DNA of 64,000 nucleotides from Paenibacillus zeirhizosphaerae (GTDB taxonomy: Bacteria > Bacillota > Bacilli > Paenibacillales > Paenibacillaceae), in NCBI RefSeq assembly GCF_030705605.1, contig NZ_JAPCKK010000014.1, positions 489,136 through 553,135 on the forward strand, read 5' to 3'. Under the pieces are notes generated by a model. The model saw nothing but the letters and a program-made list of their open reading frames with translations, ran no database searches and was not told the DNA's origin. This document shows positions 7,490 through 17,736 of the stretch, in pieces. The number at the start of each line of letters is the position of its first letter. The stretch's first letter is position 1. The translations under genes and the position numbers were made by a program.

Positions 7490-10400
7490 CTACACCTGAA
7501 CGCTTTCTCCCGCATCGAAGAAATAAAGCCATCTTTCCGCAATCTTCCGTCCAAGGATATCCTCCATGACCCGGGAGTACAGTTCAAGCTGAAAGCGGTA
7601 CATGCCGGTCAAAACCTCCAGATTCCTGAACTCAGAGATCTGGTCTGTCTTATAATCCAGCAGGACGAGACCCTTCTCGTCCTCAAAGAGACAATCGACG
7701 ATCCCTTTGACCAGCACTGTATCTCCTTCCAGTTCGGCCGCCACGCCTGTGTGCGTAGTGCCCCCTGGCTGCCGGATGTCCAGCGCCTGCCGGTTGGCCA
7801 ACTGCGAAGCAGGCAGACCATAACTGAAAGGCAGCTCCCGCTGTACGGAAGAGGCGTGAAGCAGCCTCTGACCAAGCTCAGTCGCAAAAAAGCGTGTAAT
7901 CTCTCCGGCATCAATCATGTCTGCATGCTGGCGGGACATGATTTCGGACTGCACCAGACGCTCCTTCGTTTCCTCAATAACAGGGGCAACAATGCTGCCC
8001 TGAAGAGGAAGATGAAACATCAGCGTATGGTACACCGTTCCCCGCTCACTAGGACTTAGCCCCTTCTGCTCCATGAATTTGGGACGGCGCAACTGCAGTC
8101 TTTCAAAGGTTGGCTGCTGCACGGACGTTTCCCCGCTTACGGCGCTCAGGACGTTCGTCCAATCCGCAGAAGGCGGCTCCTCACCAGTGACAGTCCGCTT
8201 TAACTCTGTTGCCGACGTACTCGCTGCGGTCCTGCCAGCAAGCGCATGCGGGTAGGTCCAGGACAGCGCATTCGCCAACTGTCCGGCCTGATTCACGGCG
8301 GCGCTATGCACTGGCTGCACTTGTCTGAGCGCCTCCACACGACTGCTTCTGTCCGGCAAAAGCTCCGTTTCCGGTCCAGCGTCAGCCGCCGCAATGGAAG
8401 CCGCCGCTTCCGCAGAATACAGGGATACAAGCCAACCGCCTTCATTGCCCTCCAAAGGGCGGTACGCCTCCGGCTGTAAACCCGCCGCCTCGCGCAAAAC
8501 GGAAGCCGACGGATGACGAAGCAACGCCGGGCCAATCCAGTCGAGATAGCTCCTGCCCGCAGCCAGTAGATAATCAGGCAGCACCTCTTCCCGCTCGTCC
8601 TTGATGGCTGCCCAGGAAGCTGCCTGTGCAGCCGCATTTCTAACGGTGGCCGTGATGATCATTTTTTCGCGCGGACGGGTGAGCGCAACGTATAGTACCC
8701 GCATTTCCTCCGCCAGCAGCTCCAGTTGCGAACGTCTGCGGATCGCCAGATTGGGCAGGGTCGGATAGCTGACCCTATTGCCGTTGTCCACGAACTTGGG
8801 ACCAAAACCAAGCCCTTTATGCATAAGAAAAGGCATGTTCAGGTCTTGTGTGTTGAACATTTTGGCCGCCCCCGCAATGAAGACGACCGGGAACTCCAGC
8901 CCCTTGCTTTTATGGATGGTCATGATGCGTACGGCTTGGTCTGGCTCTGTGGAGACACCTGAAGGTCCCAAGTCTCTGCCGTTTTCGCGCAACCTCGAGA
9001 TGAACGTCAGGAAACGGAACAATCCGCGATTGGATGTCGTCTGCTCATATTGAAGCGCACGGTCATATAGTGTCTTCAGATTGTTCTGGCGCTGGACGCC
9101 TCCGGGCAGCCCGCCATTCCAGTCCATATAACCAGTCTCTTCATAAATTCGCCAGATCAGACTGCTGAGGCTGCCCTGAACCGCCTCCTGTCTCCATGCT
9201 TCAAGCTTATCCAGAAAACGCTGCAAATCCGCCGTGACCTTCGTTTCCGATGGGGCAAAGCCCTGCTCCAGCGCCGTTTCCGTCATGGCCTCAGCCGCCT
9301 CGGCTCGTCCTGCCTCGTCTTCACCGCCTGCGCTGCTTACGGCCGCTTCCACTGTAGCCGTCATAATCGCTTTGGCATTCCGGCCGGCGGCCGCCATGAC
9401 CGCATCATAGAACGAACCGTTGGAGCGCTTCAGCCTGATCCGGGCCAGTTCATCCTCCGTCAAGCCAACCATCGGCGAACGAAGCACGGACGCAAGCGGG
9501 ATATCCTGCCGCGGGTTATCGATAATGTGCAGCAGGGACAGCATGACTTCGATCTCAGTCGCCTTGAAGAAACCCTTCGTCTGCTCCCCTGCCGCCGGAA
9601 TGCCGGCCTGCCGCAGCTCCTCCACTATCAGCGGAGCCCATACCGCCGCCGAACGCAGCAAAATGACGATATCGCCATAGACGGCAGGGCGCATCGTTTT
9701 GAGTCCCTTGTCGTAAACCTGCAGCGCTGGTCCGGTATCACCGACAATCTGCCTGATGCGTCCCGCAATCAAGCGTGCTTCCAGCTGCGCCGTCTCCAGC
9801 TCGGCCAGCTCTTCCTCCGGGGCAGTTGTCCCTTCCTCTGCTGCATCCGCCGGAATGGAAGAACCGGAGGCTCCTTTATCAATCAGAATCAGCTCCGGTT
9901 GATACGGGGTGCCGCTCTGTTCAGCAGCCTCCGGAAAATCCGCCCCGTGAACCAACCGAGCCCGCTCATCGTAATCAATTTCCGCCACATCGACACTCAT
10001 CATCTGGCGGAACAGCAGATTAACCGCATCCACCACCTCACGGCGGCTACGGAAATTGCGCGCCAGGTCAATCAGCAGCCCGGGTTCATCCTTCTCGCCG
10101 AAACGGCGGTATTTATCAAGAAACAAACCCGGCTCGGCCAGTCTGAAACGGTATATACTTTGCTTGACGTCGCCAACCATGAAACGGTTCCCTGGCTGTG
10201 ACCGGGCAAGCAGCCGCACAATGTCCTCCTGCACCGTATTCGTATCCTGATATTCGTCCAGCAGCACCTCGTCAAACTGGGCCTGATACTCCAGCGCCGC
10301 GTCCGAAGGAAGTAGCTGTGCCGGCGTCGAATCAGGGTGCCGCAATATTTGCAGACAGTAATGCTCCAGATCTGCGAAGTCCACAAGACCTTTTTCCTGC

Positions 10401-11491
10401 TTCTCCCGGCGGAACCTCTCTCCGAACTGAATGACGGTTTCCGCAAGCTCCTCCATCAGCGGGGCGGCCTGGCGCAGCTCGGCCAGAAATTGCTCCGGTG
10501 ACCGTCCGAAGAGGGTGGCCTTCAAATCCGTCAGCGCCTTTTTGGCTCTTTCTCTTAATGACTTTACACGCTCCTGCAGCTCCGGATCGGTTTGATCCTT
10601 TTTGACAGCCTTCAGCTTGCCGAAGGACACCGTCTGAAACCTGTCATACAGCCGCTCCCAAGGCTCTTGTTCAAGCGCAAGCTGTAGGGTCCTGACCATT
10701 TCGGTTTCATCCGCAAGCGTCTGCGCATAAGGCGCAGGTCCTCCCGGCTCCATGGCCAGTCCGTGCGCCTGCTCCAGCAGACTGCAGACACCGCGCAGCT
10801 CCAGCCGCGCATCGGACATTAGACTGGCGACCCAGGAAGTGGCCCCCAGTTCGCTAAGACTGCCTATACGGAAAGCGCCAACCGTCTCCCGCAGCCAATG
10901 CCCCGGCCAGGGATGACTTTGCGAGAAATCGTACAGCCGCTGAACCAGCCCGTACACCGCGTCATCGGTCCGCTCCCCGCTGAACCAGTCCACCATCATC
11001 CGGAACACGCTGCCTTCCGGCTGTTCGCCGTACTTCTCCTCGAACAGCTCTTCCAGCAGTTCTTGCCTCATCAGCTCCGTTTCATGCTCGTTCATGATCC
11101 GAAAGCCGGGATCAAGCGGAATCGACTGATAATGGCGCCGGATCACCTCCATGCAAAACGAGTGCAGCGTCGTGATCGACGCCCTTCCGAGCAGGGACAG
11201 CTGACGCTGCAGATGCTCACTGCCGGGATTGTCCTCCAGCGCCCGTTCCAGCGCTTCACGGATTCTGTGGCGCATTTCTGCAGCCGCAGCCTTCGTAAAG
11301 GTCGCCACCAGCAGCCGGTCTACGCTGAATCCAAGCGTTGGATCGGCGATTTTACGAATAATACGTTCAACAAGCACCGCTGTTTTACCTGAGCCTGCTG
11401 CTGCAGCCACCAGCATATCGTCTCCGGATTGCACGATGGCCTGCCACTGCTCATCGCTCCAGAAGCTGCCTTCCGGCTTCGGTATAAACAT
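7490..11491 (-). CDS. addA: AddA helicase-nuclease subunit
   Basis: AddA (1333 residues) is the UvrD-type helicase and RecB-type nuclease subunit of AddAB, which processes double-strand breaks for RecA. Visible are WSDEQWQAIVQSG (Q motif), Walker A AAAAGSGKTAVLVERI (about residue 30), DEYQDTN (Walker B), VGDVKQSIYRFR, IMTIHKSKGLEFPVVFI and VALTRPREKMIITATV. The C-terminal nuclease motif is LVLLDYKTDQI near residue 1280. Start: ATG 11491 overlaps the addB stop by one base (TGATG) with GGAGGGGGG upstream; an in-frame GTG one codon earlier is possible. The length is somewhat above the B. subtilis protein (about 1230). Confidence 0.97.
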   Translation of the reverse strand: MFIPKPEGSFWSDEQWQAIVQSGDDMLVAAAAGSGKTAVLVERIIRKIADPTLGFSVDRLLVATFTKAAAAEMRHRIREALERALEDNPGSEHLQRQLSLLGRASITTLHSFCMEVIRRHYQSIPLDPGFRIMNEHETELMRQELLEELFEEKYGEQPEGSVFRMMVDWFSGERTDDAVYGLVQRLYDFSQSHPWPGHWLRETVGAFRIGSLSELGATSWVASLMSDARLELRGVCSLLEQAHGLAMEPGGPAPYAQTLADETEMVRTLQLALEQEPWERLYDRFQTVSFGKLKAVKKDQTDPELQERVKSLRERAKKALTDLKATLFGRSPEQFLAELRQAAPLMEELAETVIQFGERFRREKQEKGLVDFADLEHYCLQILRHPDSTPAQLLPSDAALEYQAQFDEVLLDEYQDTNTVQEDIVRLLARSQPGNRFMVGDVKQSIYRFRLAEPGLFLDKYRRFGEKDEPGLLIDLARNFRSRREVVDAVNLLFRQMMSVDVAEIDYDERARLVHGADFPEAAEQSGTPYQPELILIDKGASGSSIPADAAEEGTTAPEEELAELETAQLEARLIAGRIRQIVGDTGPALQVYDKGLKTMRPAVYGDIVILLRSAAVWAPLIVEELRQAGIPAAGEQTKGFFKATEIEVMLSLLHIIDNPRQDIPLASVLRSPMVGLTEDELARIRLKRSNGSFYDAVMAAAGRNAKAIMTATVEAAVSSAGGEDEAGRAEAAEAMTETALEQGFAPSETKVTADLQRFLDKLEAWRQEAVQGSLSSLIWRIYEETGYMDWNGGLPGGVQRQNNLKTLYDRALQYEQTTSNRGLFRFLTFISRLRENGRDLGPSGVSTEPDQAVRIMTIHKSKGLEFPVVFIAGAAKMFNTQDLNMPFLMHKGLGFGPKFVDNGNRVSYPTLPNLAIRRRSQLELLAEEMRVLYVALTRPREKMIITATVRNAAAQAASWAAIKDEREEVLPDYLLAAGRSYLDWIGPALLRHPSASVLREAAGLQPEAYRPLEGNEGGWLVSLYSAEAAASIAAADAGPETELLPDRSSRVEALRQVQPVHSAAVNQAGQLANALSWTYPHALAGRTAASTSATELKRTVTGEEPPSADWTNVLSAVSGETSVQQPTFERLQLRRPKFMEQKGLSPSERGTVYHTLMFHLPLQGSIVAPVIEETKERLVQSEIMSRQHADMIDAGEITRFFATELGQRLLHASSVQRELPFSYGLPASQLANRQALDIRQPGGTTHTGVAAELEGDTVLVKGIVDCLFEDEKGLVLLDYKTDQISEFRNLEVLTGMYRFQLELYSRVMEDILGRKIAERWLYFFDAGESVQV

Positions 11492-14400
11492 CACTCCGTC
11501 CCCCCTCCTTCATGGTTGTCCAGCATATTCCACAGCTGTTCCTTCCCCGGCTTCGACAAATGCTTGAACTTGCTTCCGTCCAGACTGTCGTCAAACTGAC
11601 ACACAGATCTGTAGGAACAAAAATCGCAGGCGGTCTCCTGCTGGATGCGGTAAGGAACGATGTCGACCTCACCTTCCGTCATCCGTGTTCCGATGGTTCG
11701 GATATTGCTGCGCACGGCAGACAGCAGCGATTGCCACTGCTGCGGACTCGCTACCGCCGCGCTGCTGTAAAAACCGCCATCGGCCTTGACCGCCACAGGC
11801 AGGATGGCTGAATGGCCTTTGTCCAGCTCCACATCCATTTTGGTTATGACGTCCCGGTCGGCTAGCAGCAGGCCCTTCATCTTGAACTTTTTCAGCAGCT
11901 CCTGCTGCGCCTGCTCAGGGCTCATACCGTTAGCGGACTGCAGCAGCGGATTATGCACATGAAAATACAGCGTGCCTGCCGGATAGGCCGGCTCACCCAG
12001 CCACTCCTCTGCACTTGTCAGCAGCACATCCAGGTAGGTCAGCATCTGCAGGGCAAGACCGTAATAAACCTCGTGCAGCTTCAAATCCTTATGGCTTGAT
12101 TTATAGTCAATAACCCGCAGCAGCAGGCCCTCTTCGCCTTCCGCCACATCGACCCGGTCAATCCGGCCGATCACTTCCATCACAACACCGTTCTCCAATT
12201 CAAACGTCAGCGGAGGAATCTCCTTGCCTGGTCCGAAATCCAGCTCAAGGCCGAGCGGTTCAAAGCTTCCCCTGCGGGCATGCTCGCCCAGAATCAGGGA
12301 GGCGCGGCTGACAATATCCTTCAGTTTGCGGAAAATGTAGCCGTAACGCTTCGAGCTCAGCAAAATTTCACCCTGCAGCCGCGGCGCCAGCCGGTCAACG
12401 GTCGCCTCGGCCTCCTGCCGGCATTGCTCCGGACTAAGGCTGCCCCAACTGCGGTTGCTTTCCTTCAGATGCAGCGCCATACTGCCCAGGGCCGCGTGAA
12501 ACAACTGCCCGATGTCCGGCGCCTTCAGCTTATAGGTCTGACGCTCCTTCAGCTTGAGCCCATGGGACGCAAAATGTGAAAACGGGCAAGCCACAAAACG
12601 CTCCATTCGCGATACACTTGTCCGCAGCCGCGTGCCGTACAAGCTGCGGCTTGTCTCGCGCTGCAAGGGCTCGGCCCTGTTCTCGTAGAACAGAGAGGTC
12701 AGCAGCCTTTTCAGCTTCACGTATTCCCCTCCGCTGCTGCCCGCATACCAGTTGTAGACCTCCCACCACGGCTCGGCGATATCCGCACCACGCAGCCACT
12801 GCCGCAGCTGGACAACAAGCTGGGACAGCGCTGTAGGCGCATGCAGCGCATACTCCGACTGGGCCGTCCAATCCGCCCCTGGCAGCGGCTGGCTCGTCAG
12901 CGGCTTTTCTTTCAGTCCCTTGAACATCAGGCGCAGATGCCTGATGTATTCCGAGGGCAGCAGCGGCTTGCCCTCTTCATCGGCAACCGGGTAGCTAACC
13001 CACAGCTTGCGTCCCGCCGAGGTCATGGCCGTATAGGCGAGAAAGCGCTCATCCAGCAGTCTGCGCGTCACATCCGGGGCAAGAGCAATTCCCTGCTCGG
13101 CCAGCCTGCTTCGTTCCTGCTCGCTGAGCACGCCTTCCTCCTGCGGAACAGCGGGCATCACACCTTCGTTCACACCCAGCAAAAAGGCGTACTGAATCCC
13201 GCTGACTCTGGTGCGGTCCACGCTTCCGACCAGCACCTGATCCAGCGCGGGCGGGATCAGGGCAAGACGATATTCCGCCAGTCCCGTTTCCAGCATGCCT
13301 GCGAACAGCTCCACCGGCAGCTTCTCTTCGCCTACCATCTCGTTCATCTGATCAAGCAGCTCCAGCACAGCATCCCAGATCTGGCTGTGCTCCCTGGCAC
13401 GCTCCGGCTCTCCATGCTTTTCCGAATGCAGTATCATCCGGTCCAGCTTGCGCCCGATATCCGCATCCTCCAACAAGCGATACACCGCTTCACATTGCTC
13501 CCTGGCGGTTTTCGCCTTGGATAGCCTTTTCGCGAAAGCATACAACGGTGCAACCACAACGGCCCGGCACCGCTCCATCCGCTCCAGTGTCTCGTCACGG
13601 GCTTTTACCCGCTCGGTTTCATTCATTTCCAGCGACAGGTTCGGCACGGCCCGCCAAGGCCTGCCGTCCGTCCAGCGGCTGCCCTGAATGCCGCAGGCCA
13701 GCGCATAATTCTCCAGCTCATCCATGCAGTCACGGGTCACATGCCCGTCTGACGGAAGCAGCAGGTCGGTCTTCACCGCTCTGAACACATCTTCATACCG
13801 CCAGTGCCGCCGCACAATATCCAATGCGGCTCGTACAAATTCAACGAGGGGATGGTGCAGAATATCCCGCTTCTGGTCGATAAACAATGGGACCTCGTAC
13901 TTTGTAAACAAAGGCTCCAGCAGATGCTCATAGTCTGCCGGATTGCGGACGAACACGGCCATGTCGCGGTAACGTACCCCTTCCTCACGTGCCAGCCGCC
14001 TCATTTCACGGATTGCACCTTCGACCTCGGCCCGGCGGTCGGCTGCGGCATGCAGCTCGATACCCGCCGGGGGCTCAAGTGATGCCCACACCCTGCGCTG
14101 CCCAAATCCGGCCTCCAGATGGGCAAGCTCCGGGCTGGAGGCAAAGCGCGGCAAAATCTCAGGCTGCAGCACGTCAGTGCGAACATCAACCCCCAGCTCG
14201 CGCGCGATACCCTTCAGCTTCACATAGACGGAGGCTGTCGGATGAAATAGATCCAGCTCATGGGGAAGCTGTTCCGCCTCATACTCCCGATTCAGCGTCA
14301 GCGATACCGTCAGGGAAGAAGAGGACAACAGCAGTTGTTCGATCACTTTATATTCCTGCGGTGTAAAACCGCGGTACCCGTCCAGCCAGACATCGGCCCC

Positions 14401-14997
14401 ATCCAGCCAGGAGGAATGCGGAAGCTGAGAGGCCAGACGCATCATCGTATCTTCTCCATCCAGATACAACGGGGCCAGCTCCTGCTCGAAATCCCGATAC
14501 AGAGTCAGAATATCCTGAATTTTGCTGTTCAAGATCGGCGATCCTTGCTCGGCCTGTATGCGCTCCAGCTGCTCCGGCAGGGAAGCCGGATTCTCACCAT
14601 ATCTTTTAAATTCGGTGAACAAGGCGTTCAGACGGTCGACGAATCCGAGCTGATCACCCGAATCGCGAAATACCTGCAGTTCCTCCCGTCTACGCCGTAC
14701 GATTTTGTAAAGCAGCATTTTCTTGCCTTCTTCCGTCACAGGGGTCAACGCCGTTCCACCTGTCTCCTGCATAATCCTGTAAGCAAGACGGCGGAAGCCC
14801 AACACCTGGGCCCGCACAGTCCCCTTGATTTCAGCTGATGACAGAAGAGCATGTTCTGTGTGGAAGGTAGCCTGTTCCGGGACAAGCAGAATAAGCGGCC
14901 TGCCCTGCGGCTGTTCTTTCAATTTTCCGATAATTTCCTGATGAATACGTGTCGTTTTGCCGCTGCCCGAGCGGCCGATCAAAAAACGGAGTGACAC
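11491..14997 (-). CDS. addB: AddB helicase-nuclease subunit
   Basis: AddB (1168 residues) is the second subunit of AddAB. It starts at GTG 14997 with GGAGGG upstream. It has a P-loop GRSGSGKTTRI at residues 8-18 and an inactive-helicase body. The RecB-type nuclease has GRIDRVDV and VIDYKSS. The four cysteines of the AddB 4Fe-4S cluster are all present: one at about residue 804 (ACPFSHF) and three near 1119-1130 (CDFCSYRSVC), matching the known spacing. It is the first gene of addB-addA-sbcD-sbcC, an order shared with B. subtilis. A TATACT hexamer at 15082-15087 could be the -10 element, but no good -35 was found. Confidence 0.97.
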   Translation of the reverse strand: MSLRFLIGRSGSGKTTRIHQEIIGKLKEQPQGRPLILLVPEQATFHTEHALLSSAEIKGTVRAQVLGFRRLAYRIMQETGGTALTPVTEEGKKMLLYKIVRRRREELQVFRDSGDQLGFVDRLNALFTEFKRYGENPASLPEQLERIQAEQGSPILNSKIQDILTLYRDFEQELAPLYLDGEDTMMRLASQLPHSSWLDGADVWLDGYRGFTPQEYKVIEQLLLSSSSLTVSLTLNREYEAEQLPHELDLFHPTASVYVKLKGIARELGVDVRTDVLQPEILPRFASSPELAHLEAGFGQRRVWASLEPPAGIELHAAADRRAEVEGAIREMRRLAREEGVRYRDMAVFVRNPADYEHLLEPLFTKYEVPLFIDQKRDILHHPLVEFVRAALDIVRRHWRYEDVFRAVKTDLLLPSDGHVTRDCMDELENYALACGIQGSRWTDGRPWRAVPNLSLEMNETERVKARDETLERMERCRAVVVAPLYAFAKRLSKAKTAREQCEAVYRLLEDADIGRKLDRMILHSEKHGEPERAREHSQIWDAVLELLDQMNEMVGEEKLPVELFAGMLETGLAEYRLALIPPALDQVLVGSVDRTRVSGIQYAFLLGVNEGVMPAVPQEEGVLSEQERSRLAEQGIALAPDVTRRLLDERFLAYTAMTSAGRKLWVSYPVADEEGKPLLPSEYIRHLRLMFKGLKEKPLTSQPLPGADWTAQSEYALHAPTALSQLVVQLRQWLRGADIAEPWWEVYNWYAGSSGGEYVKLKRLLTSLFYENRAEPLQRETSRSLYGTRLRTSVSRMERFVACPFSHFASHGLKLKERQTYKLKAPDIGQLFHAALGSMALHLKESNRSWGSLSPEQCRQEAEATVDRLAPRLQGEILLSSKRYGYIFRKLKDIVSRASLILGEHARRGSFEPLGLELDFGPGKEIPPLTFELENGVVMEVIGRIDRVDVAEGEEGLLLRVIDYKSSHKDLKLHEVYYGLALQMLTYLDVLLTSAEEWLGEPAYPAGTLYFHVHNPLLQSANGMSPEQAQQELLKKFKMKGLLLADRDVITKMDVELDKGHSAILPVAVKADGGFYSSAAVASPQQWQSLLSAVRSNIRTIGTRMTEGEVDIVPYRIQQETACDFCSYRSVCQFDDSLDGSKFKHLSKPGKEQLWNMLDNHEGGGTE

Positions 14998-15208
14998 TAG
15001 CAGATCCCTCCAACTCTATTTCAGCATACTGCCTGCAATTCAACACTTGGCACACAGCATGCGACTGTTCATTTTCCTATCAGTATATCATATCGATCCA
15101 GCCAAAGAACGTATGTTTGGATGAAAAACACGGCAAACACCCCTTGCACAAGCAGGCTAAGCCTGCCCTTCAAGAGGTGAGCGTGATTTTTATCCACCTA
15201 TTAACAAA

Positions 15209-16582
15209 TCACATCCGGGAACGGCTCCGGACTTCAAAGATGGCGAATTTCAGGTAGTGACCCTCATCGACCCCCAAAATTTGGGGATGGTCTTTGCCGG
15301 CAGCACGCCATTCCACAAGACGCAAAATTTTCCCGGAATCCGCTGCCGCTTCCTGGATCGTATCCAGAAAAAGCTCAGGACGCATGTGGTAGGAACAGCT
15401 TGCCGTAACCAGATATCCACCCTCATTCACCAGCTTCATGCCGTGCAGGTTGATGTCCTTGTAGCCTCTGCACGCTCCCTTGACAGCACTCCTCGTCTTG
15501 GCGAACGCTGGCGGATCGAGGATCACAACGTCAAAGGTTCGGCCTGCACCCGCAAGCGGTTTGGAGGTATCAACCTTTTTCTGGCCCGCCTCTGCACGTA
15601 ATGTACGCTCCTCGCTCCCTTTCACCTGCTCCCGCAGATATTTGAACGCGTCCTCAACCACAAATTCCACACGATCCTCAAAGCCGTTCAGGCGGACGTT
15701 TTCGCGCGCGCTCTCGATCGCATGCTCCGAAATATCAAGGCAGGTGACCTTTTTGGCTCCGAATTTGCAGGCATTCAGTGTGAAGCTGCCCGTATGGGAG
15801 AAGCATTCCAGCACCGTCGCTCCATCCCAATACGGAAATTCGACGATTTTTCCGCTTTTGTTGACTGGTCTTTGCAACTGCTGTCCATCAACCTCGACCG
15901 TCTGCAGCGTAATGCCGCTTCTGGCTCCCCAGCCCTTCATAAGCGGAGCGATGGCGGCCCTGTTCTCACGCTGATCGAAGAAATAGCCTGTCTTCTGGCC
16001 TTCTACGATATCCACCTTGATACTCAGTCCATTCTCCGTCACCGTGACATGACGCGGGCATTCACCATAAAGTGTCCCCTTCTGCTGTTCCAGCCCTTCC
16101 AGCTCCCGCACGGACACGTCACTTCGTTCATAAATCCCGGCAGGGCCGAACACCTCAACCAGCGCCTCCGTGATCTCCTCCCGGCGACGGTCCATGCCAA
16201 GCGTAAGCAGCTGCACCACCAGCACATCCTTAAAACGGTCCACGACCAGGCCTGGCAGAAAGTCAGCCTCCCCGTACACCAGCCTGTAAGCATCCCCTTC
16301 GGCAATAAAGCGATGGCGGTGCTGCAGGCAGTCACGGAAACGGGCTGCGAAAAACTCCTTATCCATCCGTTCCAGAGGCTGATAGGACACCACCCTTACG
16401 GTAATCTGGGAAGCGGGATTATAATAACCTGACGCCAGAAATCGCCCCTGGTGATTCACAATCGCAACCACTTCCCCGGCTGCCGGATCACCTTCTACGG
16501 ACGTTATTTCATTTTTGAAAACCCAAGGATGCCCCTGCTCCAGCCTCTTCTTGCGGCCACGCTCCAATATAACTGATGCCAC
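15209..16582 (-). CDS. Class I SAM-dependent rRNA methyltransferase, RlmI-like
   Basis: The 457-residue protein starts at GTG 16582, preceded by GAGGAG at nine nucleotides; a longer frame to 16639 lacks a site. The N-terminal PUA domain begins GRKKRLEQGHPWVFKNEI. The middle is the RlmI-type domain, with DRFKDVLVVQLLTLGMD and QKTGYFFDQRENR. The Rossmann methyltransferase has VLECFSHTGSFTLNA (SAM loop), VTCLDISEHAIE and the catalytic VILDPPAFAKTR, then VTASCSYHM. The family makes 5-methylcytosine in 23S rRNA; the exact site here is unknown. Two insertions stand out: about 30 residues before the SAM motif (TLQTVEVDGQQLQRPVNKSG) and about 25 residues of charged linker before the LDPPAF motif. Confidence 0.88.
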   Translation of the reverse strand: MASVILERGRKKRLEQGHPWVFKNEITSVEGDPAAGEVVAIVNHQGRFLASGYYNPASQITVRVVSYQPLERMDKEFFAARFRDCLQHRHRFIAEGDAYRLVYGEADFLPGLVVDRFKDVLVVQLLTLGMDRRREEITEALVEVFGPAGIYERSDVSVRELEGLEQQKGTLYGECPRHVTVTENGLSIKVDIVEGQKTGYFFDQRENRAAIAPLMKGWGARSGITLQTVEVDGQQLQRPVNKSGKIVEFPYWDGATVLECFSHTGSFTLNACKFGAKKVTCLDISEHAIESARENVRLNGFEDRVEFVVEDAFKYLREQVKGSEERTLRAEAGQKKVDTSKPLAGAGRTFDVVILDPPAFAKTRSAVKGACRGYKDINLHGMKLVNEGGYLVTASCSYHMRPELFLDTIQEAAADSGKILRLVEWRAAGKDHPQILGVDEGHYLKFAIFEVRSRSRM

Positions 16583-16606
16583 TGCATTACACTCCTCTAT
16601 TTCCGT

Positions 16607-16628
16607 GAAGCGGCATCGGTGCCGCTTC
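16607..16628. promoter_or_regulatory. 9-bp inverted repeat upstream of the rlmI-like start
   Basis: GAAGCGGCA, TCGG, TGCCGCTTC forms a perfect 9-bp stem with a four-base loop just upstream of the ribosome binding site. It could be a leader hairpin or an operator. There is no T-run, so it is not a standard terminator. Confidence 0.45.
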
Positions 16629-16740
16629 CGGTCGTTCACTCATTTAAGCCTGTCATGGTTGTCCGCTCTCCTGCATATACGTGGTATAACCGGATTTTTT
16701 GAATCAGAACCGCGAACTGCATCAGAAAGGAGACTCCTCC

Positions 16741-17736
16741 GTGTTCTTTCATGTCATACTGCCCCTGTCAGGGGGGTTGTTCATTTTCTTGGGGGGGATG
16801 AAGCTGATGGAAGCCGCACTTAGGCAGTTGGGCGGTCCGCTGTTGTCCAAATGGCTGAACCGCGCCACCGCTTCTCCCTGGAAAGGACTACTCTTCAGCT
16901 CAGGCCTCACCGCTCTGCTGCAAAGCAGCACAGCCGTTACCGTGCTGACCATCGGGCTCGTCAACGCCGGGCTGCTCACTTATGGGCGAACACTCGGTAT
17001 TATCCTGGGCACGAATGTCGGAACCGTCGTCACGACCGAGCTGCTCGGCCTGCAGCTTGGACGATGGGCGATGCCCTTGCTCGGTGTATCTCTGTTGTCT
17101 TGGGCAGTGTCCGTCATGCTCGTGGAGCGCGGAGCCCCTTTCCGTGCCAGTCCGCCGCGCAGGCTGCTTGCCTTCCAGTATGCCTGCCTTGCCTGCTCCG
17201 GCTTCGCCCTGCTGCTCGGCGGCATCCAGCTTATGCAGACGACCGGCCCCTGGGTCCGGGATGCCGGCGTGTTCCGCTGGTTTCTGGAGCATTCGGAGGA
17301 CAGCATGTGGTGGGCATTCGCAGCCGGAGCCTGCCTGACGGCCATCATACACAGCAGCGCCGCCGTTATCGGCACAGCGATCAGCCTAGCGGCCGCCGGT
17401 GCTCTCCCCGTGGATGTCGGCATTGGGATCGTGATCGGCTCCAATGTGGGGACCTGTGTGACCGCGCTGATCGCCGCACTTGGCGGCAGCCGCGCAGGGC
17501 ACTTTGTCGCTTGGTCACACACCGGTCTCAACATCGCCGGCGCGCTCCTGTTCATGCCCTTCATCAACGGACTGGAACAGGCTGCGGCCTGGATGTCCTC
17601 CGGTCCGGGAACCCAGATTGCACATGCTCAAACCTTGTTCAACCTCATCTGCTCCCTTGCCGTTCTGCCCATATGTTATTTGCCTGTCTGGGAACGAATG
17701 GGTTCCTCTCCGCCAGCGCAGCCTACTGTACGCTGA
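16741..17736 (+). CDS. yqeW: Na+/phosphate cotransporter family membrane protein (YqeW-like)
   Basis: The product has 331 residues from GTG 16741, with AAAGGAG eight nucleotides before it. An upstream in-frame ATG at 16699 lacks a site. It is a multi-span membrane protein with the two inverted halves typical of the NptA/PNaS family: LTALLQSSTAVTVLTIGL near residue 58 and LTAIIHSSAAVIGTAISL near residue 200, both carrying the Q/H-S-S signature. GTNVGT and GSNVGT loops repeat after each. It probably takes up phosphate with sodium, or acts as a lipid or ion transporter; substrate unproven. Position next to mtaB/rsmE and rpsU matches B. subtilis yqeW. Its 3' end overlaps the convergent NUDIX gene by 14 bp. 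Confidence 0.88.
   Translation: MFFHVILPLSGGLFIFLGGMKLMEAALRQLGGPLLSKWLNRATASPWKGLLFSSGLTALLQSSTAVTVLTIGLVNAGLLTYGRTLGIILGTNVGTVVTTELLGLQLGRWAMPLLGVSLLSWAVSVMLVERGAPFRASPPRRLLAFQYACLACSGFALLLGGIQLMQTTGPWVRDAGVFRWFLEHSEDSMWWAFAAGACLTAIIHSSAAVIGTAISLAAAGALPVDVGIGIVIGSNVGTCVTALIAALGGSRAGHFVAWSHTGLNIAGALLFMPFINGLEQAAAWMSSGPGTQIAHAQTLFNLICSLAVLPICYLPVWERMGSSPPAQPTVR

Noticed and set aside
15157..15175. Hairpin GCAGGCT/AGCCTGC as terminator of the rlmI-like gene
   Set aside because: The stem is short with almost no loop and no T-run follows on the minus strand.
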